A program made the position numbers and the translations under genes. Shown here in pieces: positions 22,076 to 30,162 of a stretch of DNA of 35,954 nt (position 1 is its first letter; each line of letters begins with the position of its first letter). Below the pieces are notes generated by a model. The model had not been told where the DNA came from. It ran no database searches and was given only the letters and a program-made list of their open reading frames with translations. The DNA comes from Acidimicrobiia bacterium (GTDB lineage: Bacteria > Actinomycetota > Acidimicrobiia > IMCC26256 > DASPTH01), in contig JBBDHW010000037.1 in the NCBI GenBank assembly GCA_040880805.1, forward strand, positions 45,460 to 81,413. The letters are read 5' to 3'.

Positions 22076-23226
22076 CGGGCACCGACCTTCTCGCCGGCGT
22101 GCGCGTGCTCGATCTCGCGGATGAGTCGGCCGCGTACACCGGGCGCATGCTCGCCGACCTCGGCGCCGACGTCGTGCTCGTCGAACCGCCGGAAGGCTCA
22201 CCGTACAGATCGAGCGCCCACTTCGCGTACATGGCAGCAGGCAAGCGGTCGGTGACGATCGACCTCACGAACCCGCGGGGCCAGGAGCGGTTCCGCACGC
22301 TGGCGAACGCGAGTGACGTCCTCGTGACGAGCGCGGCAGTGGGGGAGATGGAGGCGCTCGGTCTCGGAGCCGACGACCTGCACGCGTGCAATCCGCGCCT
22401 CGTCTACACGTCGGTCACTCCGTTCGGGCTGACGGGACCGCGGCGTCGTTGGCTCGGTGCTGACCTCCTCGGTTGGGCGTCGAGTGGCGCGATGCCGTCG
22501 ATCGGTGATCCCGACCGCGCTCCGCTCGCGCCCGGCGGCGGCCTCGCGCACATGACCGCGTCGCTGAACGCGGCGATGGGAACGATGCTCGCGCTCATGG
22601 CGCGCGACGACGCGGGCGGCGGGCAGGTCGTCGACATCTCGGTGCAAGAGGCAACCATCAGCGTCGCCATGGAGGTCAGCCCGATGGTGGTGCTTGAGGG
22701 CGGCTTCACGCAGCAGCGCACGGGCAAGCGAAAGCAAGGCGGGCCCATCGGGCACTACGCAACGCACGACGGCGCGGTGAGCATCGTCGCGTACATGCCC
22801 GAGCATTGGCGCACGCTCGCCGAGTGGGTTCGCGACGAGACCGGCGTCGAGGAGATCATGTCCGACGAGTTCTCGGGCACGCCGATCTCCCGCATGCACT
22901 ACAACGAGCTCATCGACATGTGGATCGAAGGCCTCACGACGCGTTACACGAAACAGGTGTTCTTCGAGGAGGCGCAGCGCCGTGGCATCACCGTCGCGCC
23001 GGTGAACTCGGCGAGCGACGTGCTCCACGACGCGCACCTCGACGCGACGCAGGGGTGGACGCAGTACGAGAGCCCCGACCTCGGCACGCTCCGCGTACCG
23101 ACACCGCCGTTGCACTTCGACGGCCGCACCGCGGTCGTCGGTGACGTCCCGCGCCTCGGCGAGCACAACCGCGCCGTGTTCGTCGACGAACTCGGCCTTA
23201 CCGACGACGACCACGTCTCGGGCTAG
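22072..23226 (+). CDS. CaiB/BaiF family III CoA-transferase, subunit without the catalytic Asp
   Basis: A 384-aa family III member with the normal fold signatures: AGVRVLDLADESAAYTGRML, LGADVVLVEPPEGSPY, and RGITVAPVNSASDVL near the C-terminus. When aligned to its neighbour across the helix GLAHMTASLNAAMGTMLAL, the catalytic Asp position is H160. It is therefore unlikely to work alone. Heteromeric enzymes such as succinyl-CoA:benzylsuccinate CoA-transferase (BbsEF) also combine one active and one inactive subunit. The 4-bp overlap with the active partner supports a complex, by inference. Confidence 0.88.
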   Translation: MTGTDLLAGVRVLDLADESAAYTGRMLADLGADVVLVEPPEGSPYRSSAHFAYMAAGKRSVTIDLTNPRGQERFRTLANASDVLVTSAAVGEMEALGLGADDLHACNPRLVYTSVTPFGLTGPRRRWLGADLLGWASSGAMPSIGDPDRAPLAPGGGLAHMTASLNAAMGTMLALMARDDAGGGQVVDISVQEATISVAMEVSPMVVLEGGFTQQRTGKRKQGGPIGHYATHDGAVSIVAYMPEHWRTLAEWVRDETGVEEIMSDEFSGTPISRMHYNELIDMWIEGLTTRYTKQVFFEEAQRRGITVAPVNSASDVLHDAHLDATQGWTQYESPDLGTLRVPTPPLHFDGRTAVVGDVPRLGEHNRAVFVDELGLTDDDHVSG

Positions 23227-23243
23227 GTCCGCTCGTTCCCAGG

Positions 23244-23249
23244 TACGGT
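23244..23249 (+). promoter_or_regulatory. Possible -10 box (TACGGT) of the DinB-fold gene
   Basis: TACGGT ends 6 bp before ATG 23256 and no Shine-Dalgarno is present, so the transcript would be leaderless. No clear -35 box is visible. Confidence 0.4.
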
Positions 23250-23255
23250 CGGTCG

Positions 23256-23789
23256 ATGGTGACGGTCTGGCAAAGCCTCGTGGTCGATCAGTTGGCGGCC
23301 TGGTGGGACACATGGTTCTGGCCGAGACTCGACGGGCTGACCGACATCGAGTACTTCTGGGAGCCGACGCCCAATTGCTGGAGCATCCTGCCCCATCCCG
23401 ACGGCGGCTTCGTCATCGACTGGGCTTTCCCCGCGCCTGACCCCCCTCCCGTCACCACGATCGCCTGGCGGCTCGGGCATATCGGCAGCGGCGTCTTCGC
23501 GGTGCGGAACGCCGACCACTTCTCCGGTCCTCCGTGGGACATGGGCGGCCGCGAATGGCCCGGTTCGGCAGCGGACGCACTCGCCTGGGTCGGGGGCGGC
23601 TACGCGCGGTGGCTCGAGGGGGTGCGGGCCCTGAGCGAGCAGCGCCTCGCGGAGCCGGTCGGACCTACCGGCGGACCATGGGGTCACTTGCCGATGGCGG
23701 GACTCGTCTTGCACATCAACCGCGAAGTCATGCACCACGGCGCCGAGATCTGCCTGCTCCGTGATCTGTGGCGGGCAAAGTTCACGTGA
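23256..23789 (+). CDS. DinB-superfamily protein (possible thiol-dependent enzyme)
   Basis: A 177-aa four-helix-bundle protein of the DinB/YfiT/mycothiol-transferase group. Metal ligands are suggested by H75 (RLGHIGSG) and by H153 with H160/H161 (VLHINREVMHHGAEI), the usual one-plus-two His pattern. Several Trp residues crowd the N-terminus (WWDTWFWPRL). In actinomycetes such proteins often use mycothiol in detoxification or isomerisation, but the specific reaction cannot be told. It follows the CoA-transferases by 29 bp, though its own TACGGT box suggests independent transcription. Its last 8 bp overlap the convergent thioesterase. Confidence 0.75.
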   Translation: MVTVWQSLVVDQLAAWWDTWFWPRLDGLTDIEYFWEPTPNCWSILPHPDGGFVIDWAFPAPDPPPVTTIAWRLGHIGSGVFAVRNADHFSGPPWDMGGREWPGSAADALAWVGGGYARWLEGVRALSEQRLAEPVGPTGGPWGHLPMAGLVLHINREVMHHGAEICLLRDLWRAKFT

Positions 23790-24639
23790 TCGTTGGTGTT
23801 CCCAGGGAGGCCGCGGGGCCTGTATCCCCGGCTCGTAGTGAGCGATGGATCATCAGGTGCTCTTGCGCGAGGCTCGCAACCAGCTTGCCGTCGGGGCTGT
23901 GCACCGTACCCGTGTAGTACGCGCGCCCTCCCGATGCCACGACCGGGTCGAGGTCGACGAGCACCCACTGGTCCATGTGCACGGGCCGGTGGAACCACAC
24001 CGCATGGTCGAGGCTCGGTCCACCCATCGGCTCGTCGGTCGGCACCTTCATGAACCCGGTGCCCATGTCGGAGAGATACGTGAGGACGCACGCATGCAGT
24101 AGCCGGTCGTCGGGCAGGGGACCGCGCGTCCGTGCCCAGAAACGGTGGCTCAAGCCCGGGAACCCTCCGGGACGCGCGCTCCGCCCGATCGGACGGAGGT
24201 CGAACATCGTGTTGTGACCGCCGAGCTCCTCTTCGGGGATCTCTTCCGGTGGCGGCGCGGGACTCGGGATCTCCGCTTCCTGGAACTCGCGGCCTTCCTT
24301 GTCGACGTTGAACGACACGAGGAGGCTGAGGATGACCTCTCCGTTCTGGAGCGCGTTCACGTGCCGTGCCGAGAACGAGCGGCCGTCGCGATCGCGGTCG
24401 ACGCGGAGGATCGTCGCGTGGTCGGAGCGTCCGGGCCGCAGGAAGTAGCCGTGGAGCGAGTGCAGGAAGCGCCCGTCGGGAACGGTCAGGCTCGCAGCGC
24501 GCGCGGCTTGTGCCGCGACCTGGCCGCCGTACAAGTGGGGGAGGAACGTCTGCGGCGGGTTCCGCGCGCGGAAGAGGTCGCGATCGAGCTCCTCGAGGTC
24601 GAGGAGGCGCAGCAGGTCCTCGACGTCTCGTGGTTCCAT
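23782..24639 (-). CDS. Acyl-CoA thioesterase II (TesB family), second copy
   Basis: A 285-aa double-hotdog thioesterase. It begins MEPRDVEDLLRLLDLEELD and has the TesB motif LPHLYGGQVAAQAARAA, then SLHGYFLRPGRSD. The active-site Asp is in LTYLSDMGTG and the Gln in ASLAQEHLMI. It is closer to classic TesB than the first copy, which differs in most motifs, so the two are not recent duplicates. The ATG is joined to the DUF2889 stop as TGATG (1-bp overlap). A much longer open frame continues upstream to 26397, but that part overlaps other clear genes and is not protein-like. Confidence 0.88.
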   Translation of the reverse strand: MEPRDVEDLLRLLDLEELDRDLFRARNPPQTFLPHLYGGQVAAQAARAASLTVPDGRFLHSLHGYFLRPGRSDHATILRVDRDRDGRSFSARHVNALQNGEVILSLLVSFNVDKEGREFQEAEIPSPAPPPEEIPEEELGGHNTMFDLRPIGRSARPGGFPGLSHRFWARTRGPLPDDRLLHACVLTYLSDMGTGFMKVPTDEPMGGPSLDHAVWFHRPVHMDQWVLVDLDPVVASGGRAYYTGTVHSPDGKLVASLAQEHLMIHRSLRAGDTGPAASLGTPTIT

Positions 24640-25613
24640 CAGACGTTCGTGATCGACGCCGCGAGGTACGGGACGTCGGCGAGCTCGCGCAGCTCGTTGG
24701 TGAGGTGCGTGCAGCTCTCGAGTCCCTGCAACACCTTCGGCACCGACGAGCGCAGACCGTCGAGCGACGTGCCCACCAGTTTGCCGACCATCTCTCCCGC
24801 TGACGGGCACTCCTTCCACGGCAACGCGTGCGGAACGGCACTCACGTCGACGAGCGTGTGGTCGGTCGCGTCGGCGACGAGGTGCACCGTGTACTCGTGC
24901 AATGCGCCGCACTCGCCGCTGGAGTTCCGGTACGTGTCGCGGAACCACGCGTCGATTCGCCACACCGCGCCGTCGGGAACCACGTCGATCCTCCGATGAC
25001 GACGGAGGCCGGGCACCGGGATCGTCGATTCCGGCCAGCCGTCTGCGCCCTTGGGGAGCTGGGGGACGTCGGCGAGCGGCTCGAACGGGAGCTGCTCGCC
25101 GGCGCGCACCGCGATCATCATTGTGCCGTCGGACCGCCAGCCGGAGCACAGGTTTGCCTGGTGGAAGCCACGGGGCATCTCGTCGTGGTCGGTGTCGGAG
25201 GCGCCGGTCCCGGGGCCGAGGCGGCGCTCCATCGCGTGCACGTATCCGGCGGCGATCAGCGCGCCGGGAAGGTCGTCGAGGAGCAGGCCGAGCGGCCGGC
25301 CGCCGCCGTCGTGCGTCGCGCGCACGCGCGCACGGAAACCTTGCCGGAGCGGTTGGCCGAGGAGCTCGGCGACGTCGAGCTCGGCCGGCTCGAGCTGGAG
25401 CTTCGTCAGCAGTGCGCCGCGCGTCTCGACGTCGACCGACGCCTCGTGCGCGATGTGGGTGACACCGCTCGCGTCGGTGATCTCGTCGCGAGCTTCGCCG
25501 CGGACGCGCACGTCGACGAGGTCGATCCAGTCGTAGTCGAGGGACATCACGCGCCGCACCGACGGTGATGCGCGTCGCGGAAAGTCTGGGCGCGGATCGA
25601 TCGGACGGATCAC
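24639..25613 (-). CDS. DUF2889-domain protein
   Basis: A 324-aa protein. The central and C-terminal part (about residues 195-315) resembles DUF2889: GLRRHRRIDVVPDGAVWRID, RDTYRNSSGECGALHEYTVH, and the ending LQGLESCTHLTNELRELADV. The first about 180 residues also look structured, with RVRGEARDEITDASGV and an acidic/His stretch, but I recognise no domain. DUF2889 proteins are often found with CoA-ester and thioesterase genes; no reaction is known to me. The GTG start is 9 bp after the enoyl-CoA hydratase. ATG at codon 23 (MSLDYDWIDL) is an alternative start. Confidence 0.7.
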   Translation of the reverse strand: MIRPIDPRPDFPRRASPSVRRVMSLDYDWIDLVDVRVRGEARDEITDASGVTHIAHEASVDVETRGALLTKLQLEPAELDVAELLGQPLRQGFRARVRATHDGGGRPLGLLLDDLPGALIAAGYVHAMERRLGPGTGASDTDHDEMPRGFHQANLCSGWRSDGTMMIAVRAGEQLPFEPLADVPQLPKGADGWPESTIPVPGLRRHRRIDVVPDGAVWRIDAWFRDTYRNSSGECGALHEYTVHLVADATDHTLVDVSAVPHALPWKECPSAGEMVGKLVGTSLDGLRSSVPKVLQGLESCTHLTNELRELADVPYLAASITNV

Positions 25614-25622
25614 CGGGCCAAC

Positions 25623-26381
25623 CTACTTTCCCGTCCAGCGGGGCTCGCGCCGTTCCGCGAATGCAGTCGCGCCTTCGCGTGCGTCGTCGCTGGCGAAAGC
25701 CGGAGCCGCTTTGGCGCGGATCGCCGCCCACTCCTCGGCGTTGTGGTTCCCTGCCGCTTCCCACACGAGCTGCTTCGTGATCCGCAGCGCGATCGGCGCG
25801 TTCGCGGCGATGCGCCCCGCGAGCGCCATCGCGCGATCGAGCACCTGCTCCTTCGGCACCACCTCGTTGACGAGGCCGAGACCGAGCGCACGGTGCGCGG
25901 TGATCGGGTCGCCGGTGAGGGTCATCTCGAACGCGATCGCGGGCGGCACGCGCACCGCGGTCCGCGTGGAGCAACCGGCACCGACCACGCCCCGCTTGAC
26001 TTCGGGTACGCCGAACATCACATGGTCGGCGGCGACCGCGAGATCCGACGCCATGACGAGCTCGAATCCGCCGCCCATCGCCGCGCCGTTCACCGCGGCG
26101 ATGACGGGCTTCGGGTAGCAGCGATTCATGAGCACCTCGAGGCCGGGACTGCCTGGCGGTGGGACGCGCTCGCTGCCCTGCGCCTTCAGGTCCATCCCGG
26201 CGCAGAAGACCTTGTCGCCCGCGCCGGTGAGCACGACCACCTGCACCGCATCGTCGGCTTCCGCCTCGGCGAACGCAGTGCCGATCGCGCCCATCGTGGC
26301 GCCGTCGAGCGCGTTCGCGCGTTCGGGGCGGTTGATCGTGACGACTCGGATTGCGCCGTGGGACGCGACATCGACAGGCAT
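25623..26381 (-). CDS. Enoyl-CoA hydratase (crotonase with both catalytic Glu)
   Basis: A 252-aa crotonase. Of the three crotonases in this window, only this one keeps both hydratase glutamates: E107 in MGGGFELVMASD and E127 in FGVPEVKRG. Oxyanion-hole segments are KVFCAGMDLKAQG (57-69) and VNGAAMGGG (97-105). It should add water to a 2-enoyl-CoA in beta-oxidation. The C-terminus AFAERREPRWTGK is typical. It is first in a three-gene minus-strand operon with the DUF2889 and TesB genes, and is divergent from the LLM gene by 57 bp. Confidence 0.88.
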   Translation of the reverse strand: MPVDVASHGAIRVVTINRPERANALDGATMGAIGTAFAEAEADDAVQVVVLTGAGDKVFCAGMDLKAQGSERVPPPGSPGLEVLMNRCYPKPVIAAVNGAAMGGGFELVMASDLAVAADHVMFGVPEVKRGVVGAGCSTRTAVRVPPAIAFEMTLTGDPITAHRALGLGLVNEVVPKEQVLDRAMALAGRIAANAPIALRITKQLVWEAAGNHNAEEWAAIRAKAAPAFASDDAREGATAFAERREPRWTGK

Positions 26382-26426
26382 GGGCGAATGTTGACACGGC
26401 CCAAGAAGCAGCGCACTTCGACGCGG

Positions 26427-26432
26427 TAGCTT
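26427..26432 (+). promoter_or_regulatory. Possible -10 box (TAGCTT) of the LLM/acyl-CoA synthetase operon
   Basis: TAGCTT ends 6 bp before ATG 26439 with no Shine-Dalgarno, consistent with a leaderless operon transcript. A TTGACA at 26391-26396 lies too far upstream (30 bp) to be its -35. Confidence 0.4.
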
Positions 26433-26438
26433 GCCGCC

Positions 26439-27344
26439 ATGCGGATCGGCGTGTTCTTCCCTACCAAGGAGTACGTACCCCTCGACGAGATGGTGGCGCG
26501 CTTCCGAGCCGTCGCCGACCAGGGATTCTCCTCCGTGTGGCTCCCGCAGAGCGCCGGGTTCGACGCGCTTACCGTGTTGGCAGTGGCCGGGTCGCAGGTG
26601 CCGCGAGTGGAGCTCGGTACGTCCGTCATCCCGACATACCCGCGTCACCCCGTCGCGCTCGCGGCGCAGGCCCTCACGGTGAACGCAGCCGTCGGTGGCC
26701 GCCTGTTGCTGGGGCTCGGCCTCTCGCACAAGATGGCGATCGAAGGTACGTACGGCGTGTCGTACGACAAGCCGGCGCGGCACATGCGTGAGTACCTCGC
26801 GGCCCTCGTTCCCCTTCTCTCGGAGGGAATGGTCGATGTCGCCGGTAGCACCATCACCGCGCGTGCACGGCTCTCGTGCCCGGGTGCCGACACGCCGCCG
26901 GTGCTGCTCGCCGCGCTCCAGCCGCGCATGCTCGAGCTCGCCGGAGGTACCGCGGGCGGCACCATTACGTGGTGCACCGGTCCGATCACCCTCGAGTCCC
27001 AGATCGTCCCGCTCGTCACCGCGGCGGCGAGCGCAGCCGGGCGTCCGGCCCCGCGTGTCGTCGTCCCCTTGCCCACGATCGTCACCGACGACGAGGCCGA
27101 CGGTCGCGCCAAGGCCGACGAGCAGCTCGCGGGCTACGGGGACATCCCCGTGTACCGCGCCGTCCTCGATCGCGAAGGCGTCGCGGGCCCGGCCGACGTG
27201 TCGGTGGTGGGCAACGAGGAATCCGTGAGCGCGCAGTTGCGCCGCCTCGCCGACATCGGCGCCACCGACTTCGTCGCGATCCCCACCGGCAATCCCGACG
27301 ACCGTCAACGCACGCTCGCGCACTTGGCGACCCTCGTCTCGTAG
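26439..27344 (+). CDS. LLM-class (luciferase-like) F420/flavin-dependent oxidoreductase
   Basis: A 301-aa TIM-barrel protein of the bacterial luciferase-like superfamily. Signatures are MRIGVFFPTKEYVPLDEMVA, a strand with SSVWLPQSAGFDALTVLAV, RVELGTSVIPTYPRHPVALA and GGRLLLGLGLSHKMAIEGTYG. In actinomycetes most such proteins with this N-terminus use F420, though FMN cannot be excluded. Near the C-terminus, GNEESVSAQLRRLADIGATDF is the usual final helix-strand. It opens an operon with acyl-CoA synthetase (10 bp gap). A role in reducing or oxidising the same acid substrate is an inference. Confidence 0.88.
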   Translation: MRIGVFFPTKEYVPLDEMVARFRAVADQGFSSVWLPQSAGFDALTVLAVAGSQVPRVELGTSVIPTYPRHPVALAAQALTVNAAVGGRLLLGLGLSHKMAIEGTYGVSYDKPARHMREYLAALVPLLSEGMVDVAGSTITARARLSCPGADTPPVLLAALQPRMLELAGGTAGGTITWCTGPITLESQIVPLVTAAASAAGRPAPRVVVPLPTIVTDDEADGRAKADEQLAGYGDIPVYRAVLDREGVAGPADVSVVGNEESVSAQLRRLADIGATDFVAIPTGNPDDRQRTLAHLATLVS

Positions 27345-27354
27345 GAAACAGGCG

Positions 27355-29004
27355 ATGGAGATCCCCGACCTCGGCTACGAACCCACCATCCCGGAGGTTC
27401 TGCACCGCGCGGTGCGCGAATGGGGCGACCGCGACTTCATCGTCACTCCCGATCGCCGCATGACCTACGGCGAGGCCGAGGAGCGCTCACGGCGCCTCGC
27501 CAAGCGGATGATCGCCGCGGGCATGGGGAAGGGCACCCGCGTGGGCTTGTACTTCACGTACGGCCAGGAGTGGGTGATCGCGTGGCTCGCCGCGAGCCGC
27601 ATCGGCGCGCTCGTGATGCCGCTCGCGACCACGTACCGGCCCACTGAGATCCGCAAGGTGCTGCGCATCGGCGACATCGACACGCTGATCACCGCGCGCA
27701 CCGTGCTCGGTCGTGACATGGCCCAGATGTTGGAAGACAGCGTGCCCGGGCTCGCCGAGGCGACGGGTTCACCGCTCTACCTGCCGGATGCGCCGTCGCT
27801 GCGTTCGGTCTGGATCACCGGCTCCGTGCCCGAACGGAAAACCGGCGGCACCGATCGCGAGTGGGCCACCCCGATCGAGCTCGAAGCCGAGCCCGACGTC
27901 GACCCCGCGATCGACGACGCGCTCCTCACGGCCATGGAGGCGGAGGTCGTACCGGCGGATCTCGCGCAGGTCACGTACACGTCGGGGTCGAGCGCCGATC
28001 CGAAGGGCGTCGTGCACACGCACGCGACCGTGTTGCGCGGCACCTACTGGTTCGGTGCCATGCGCGGTGCGGGAGCCCGCGGTGAGGCAGAAGGGGAGAC
28101 GAAGATCTTCTGCGCGTTCCCGTTCTTCTGGATCGGCGGCACGCTCATCCTCGGCGCGGCGATCCAGGCGGGGCTCACCGTCGTCTGCATCGAGCGGTTC
28201 GAGCCGGGCGCGGCGCTCGACATCGTCGAAGCCGAACAAGCGAGCATGGTTGCCGGATGGCCCACGCTGATGCAGGCCATGCGCGACCACGCGACCTTTC
28301 CGGACCGCAAGCTCCCCGAGATCGCCGGGCTCACGATGGGACCCACCGACGTCGCGCTCACCGCGGTGCCGGTGCCGGGAATTCCCGGCCATCGGGGGAT
28401 GAGCGAGACGCTCGGCAACTTCATGGGGGTCGAGGTTCGGTGCGTCGATCCCGAGACCGGCGAGTTGCGACCCGACATGGCGGAGACGCAGCGCAGGCGT
28501 GGGCGGATGCCCGGGACGCCGGAGCGGAGTCGACCCGATGAGCTGGAGGGCGAGCTCTGGCTCCGCGGCCACGGGCTCATGCACGGCTACTACAAGAAGG
28601 AGCGCGAAGAGGTCTTCGACGTGAACGGATGGTTCCACACCGGCGACCGCGTGTTCATCCACGAGGGCCGTCCGTACTTCGTGGGGCGGTTCACCGAGAT
28701 GGTGAAGTCGCAGGGCGCGAACGTCGCGCCGCGTGAGGTGGAGCTGTTCCTCGAGACCTATGACGAGGTGCTCTACGCGTTCGTGGTGGGTATGCCGCAC
28801 CCCGAACGCGGAGAAGAGGTCACCGCGGTGCTCGTCGCGGCGTCGGGTCGGGAGATCGACCCCGCGGATCTCCAATCGCGCGCCCGAGAGCAGATCTCGT
28901 CGTACAAGGTTCCCACTCGCATCGAGATCTGGCCCGAGGAAGACGTCCCCTGGCTGGGTTCCGGCAAGCCCGACAAGCTCGCGATCAAGGAGCGTCTCCA
29001 GTGA
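27355..29004 (+). CDS. Acyl-CoA synthetase (ANL superfamily)
   Basis: A 549-aa AMP-forming CoA ligase that activates a carboxylic acid to its CoA ester using ATP. The phosphate-binding loop is Y208-TSGSSADPKGVVHTH (the usual TSGTTGxPKG with SSAD instead of TTGx). The hinge and adenylation motifs are GWFHTGDRVF and VGRFTEMVKSQGANVAPREVE, and the C-terminal catalytic lysine lies in SGKPDK (538-541). The protein is of normal length with a complete C-terminal domain. It is second in the operon, 4 bp overlapping the PPOX gene (GTGA). The substrate is unknown; the context favours a non-straight-chain acid. Confidence 0.9.
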   Translation: MEIPDLGYEPTIPEVLHRAVREWGDRDFIVTPDRRMTYGEAEERSRRLAKRMIAAGMGKGTRVGLYFTYGQEWVIAWLAASRIGALVMPLATTYRPTEIRKVLRIGDIDTLITARTVLGRDMAQMLEDSVPGLAEATGSPLYLPDAPSLRSVWITGSVPERKTGGTDREWATPIELEAEPDVDPAIDDALLTAMEAEVVPADLAQVTYTSGSSADPKGVVHTHATVLRGTYWFGAMRGAGARGEAEGETKIFCAFPFFWIGGTLILGAAIQAGLTVVCIERFEPGAALDIVEAEQASMVAGWPTLMQAMRDHATFPDRKLPEIAGLTMGPTDVALTAVPVPGIPGHRGMSETLGNFMGVEVRCVDPETGELRPDMAETQRRRGRMPGTPERSRPDELEGELWLRGHGLMHGYYKKEREEVFDVNGWFHTGDRVFIHEGRPYFVGRFTEMVKSQGANVAPREVELFLETYDEVLYAFVVGMPHPERGEEVTAVLVAASGREIDPADLQSRAREQISSYKVPTRIEIWPEEDVPWLGSGKPDKLAIKERLQ

Positions 29005-29396
29005 TCGAACCCGACGCCGCTACATTTCTCGCCGAGCACCAATGGGCGGTGTTCTCGACCGGGCGCCGCAACGGGTCACCGCAATCGTCGCTCATCGGGT
29101 ACTTCTGGGACGGCGAGGATGTCGTACTGACCTTTCGTCGCTCGAGTGCGAAGTACCACAACATCACTCGGCAACCTCGTGTTGTCATGGTGGTGCCCGA
29201 CGGTCGCAAGGCCGTCACCGTTTACGGCGACGGTGAGCTCGTCGAACAGGATCCGGCACGTGTCGACGCGTACGCCGCCATCGTCGCTTCGTTCGGTGCG
29301 CCCGAGGCTCCGCGTGGCGAGTTGGTGCGCCGACTCGATGAGGAAGACCGCGTCATTCTGCGGATCCACCCGACCACGACGATGCTGAACGGCTGA
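29001..29396 (+). CDS. PPOX-class (pyridoxamine-phosphate-oxidase-fold) F420/flavin protein
   Basis: A 131-aa split-barrel protein: WAVFSTGRRNGSPQSSLIGY, FWDGEDVVLTFRRSSAKYHNI and a QPRVVMVVPDG strand are typical of the PPOX-class F420-dependent family common in actinomycetes, which reduce unsaturated or heteroatom-containing compounds. The pattern S-S-A-K-Y-H-N-I fits the phosphate-binding part of the cofactor site. The GTG start overlaps the synthetase stop by 4 bp. Cofactor assignment (F420 or FMN) cannot be settled from sequence by eye. Confidence 0.82.
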   Translation: MIEPDAATFLAEHQWAVFSTGRRNGSPQSSLIGYFWDGEDVVLTFRRSSAKYHNITRQPRVVMVVPDGRKAVTVYGDGELVEQDPARVDAYAAIVASFGAPEAPRGELVRRLDEEDRVILRIHPTTTMLNG

Positions 29397-29404
29397 CGAG
29401 TCCG

Positions 29405-29836
29405 TTGTTCCACGTCTCTCGGTTCACGCCCGACCAGGCTTGGTTCGCCGAGTTCCTCGCATGCCTCTGGCAGGGCGACGTTCCCGCGAGTCTCCAACTC
29501 GTGAAGTGGCTGTACCTGCCGGGAGAGCCGCGCGCGATGTTGCTGCTGTGGGAGGGCGACGACGACGCGCGCGCCTATGTCGACCGTGCGTTCGGCAACT
29601 TCGGCGCGCTCGACACGGAGATCGTCACCGACGCGACGCCCGGGTTGGCCGCTGCGCTCGCTCGTGACCTCGACGCCTTCGGCCGACACATGGAAGCGAG
29701 CAGCGCCACGTCGGAGGCGATCGCCGCCGCGCTCGACGTCCGGCGCCGTGGCATGGATGCGTCGAGCCAGGACGACGCGGCCACCGCCGGGCGAGCTTGG
29801 GCCGCCGAGCAGGCCGATAGGGAAGGGGGTCACTGA
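29405..29836 (+). CDS. Unrecognised protein in the acyl-CoA synthetase/Rieske operon
   Basis: A 143-aa protein with a TTG start. I do not recognise a family. The N-terminal about 85 residues, from MFHVSRFTPDQAWFAEFLAC through AMLLLWEGDDDARAYVDRAF, alternate strands and helices as in small alpha-beta barrel (ABM-like) domains. The rest is Ala-rich and helical, ending EQADREGGH. It lies 8 bp after the PPOX gene and its stop joins the Rieske start as TGATG, so it is translated with an electron-transfer protein. It could be a small subunit or accessory of an oxygenase, by position only. Confidence 0.55.
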   Translation: MFHVSRFTPDQAWFAEFLACLWQGDVPASLQLVKWLYLPGEPRAMLLLWEGDDDARAYVDRAFGNFGALDTEIVTDATPGLAAALARDLDAFGRHMEASSATSEAIAAALDVRRRGMDASSQDDAATAGRAWAAEQADREGGH

Positions 29837-30159
29837 TGCCCCAGTTCTACGACGCGCTTCCCACCGACTACCTCGCCGCCGGTGAGTCGATGACGGTGTC
29901 GGTCGACGGCTTCCCGGTGGCCGTCGCCAACGTCGAGGGTGAGTACTTCGCGTTCCAGAACCTCTGCCCTCACCAGGGCACCACGTTGGGCGGCCGCCCG
30001 ATCGTCGACGGCCACTTCATCGTCTGCTCCCAGCACTCGAGTTGCTACAACGTCAAGACCGGCGAGTGTGTACATCCCTCCGAGGGCGACGGCTTCCACC
30101 AGGATCTGATGGTCTTCGAAGTCCAGGTGGTCGACGACGTCGTCCAGATCAAAGTCTGA
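29836..30159 (+). CDS. Rieske-type [2Fe-2S] ferredoxin
   Basis: A 107-aa soluble Rieske protein. The cluster ligands are C44-P-H46 and C64-S-Q-H67, 17 residues apart as in oxygenase-associated ferredoxins (CxH...CxxH). There is no signal peptide or membrane helix, so it is a cytoplasmic electron carrier. It is the last gene of the plus operon and ends 3 bp from the convergent LLM gene. A cognate oxygenase (terminal Rieske subunit) is not in the window, so its partner is either elsewhere or one of the operon's flavoproteins. Confidence 0.9.
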   Translation: MPQFYDALPTDYLAAGESMTVSVDGFPVAVANVEGEYFAFQNLCPHQGTTLGGRPIVDGHFIVCSQHSSCYNVKTGECVHPSEGDGFHQDLMVFEVQVVDDVVQIKV

Positions 30160-30162
30160 CCG

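Noticed and set aside
19826-22201. A 791-aa minus-strand frame spanning TesB and the CoA-transferases
   Set aside because: It crosses both strands' real genes; its composition is typical of shadow frames.
26391-26396. TTGACA as the -35 box of the LLM operon
   Set aside because: It lies 30 bp from the TAGCTT box, which is far outside the usual 16-19 bp spacing.
24640-26397. The upstream extension of the second TesB reading frame, making an 871-aa protein
   Set aside because: The extension overlaps the DUF2889 and enoyl-CoA hydratase genes in another frame and is Arg-rich. TesB homology begins at ATG 24639.
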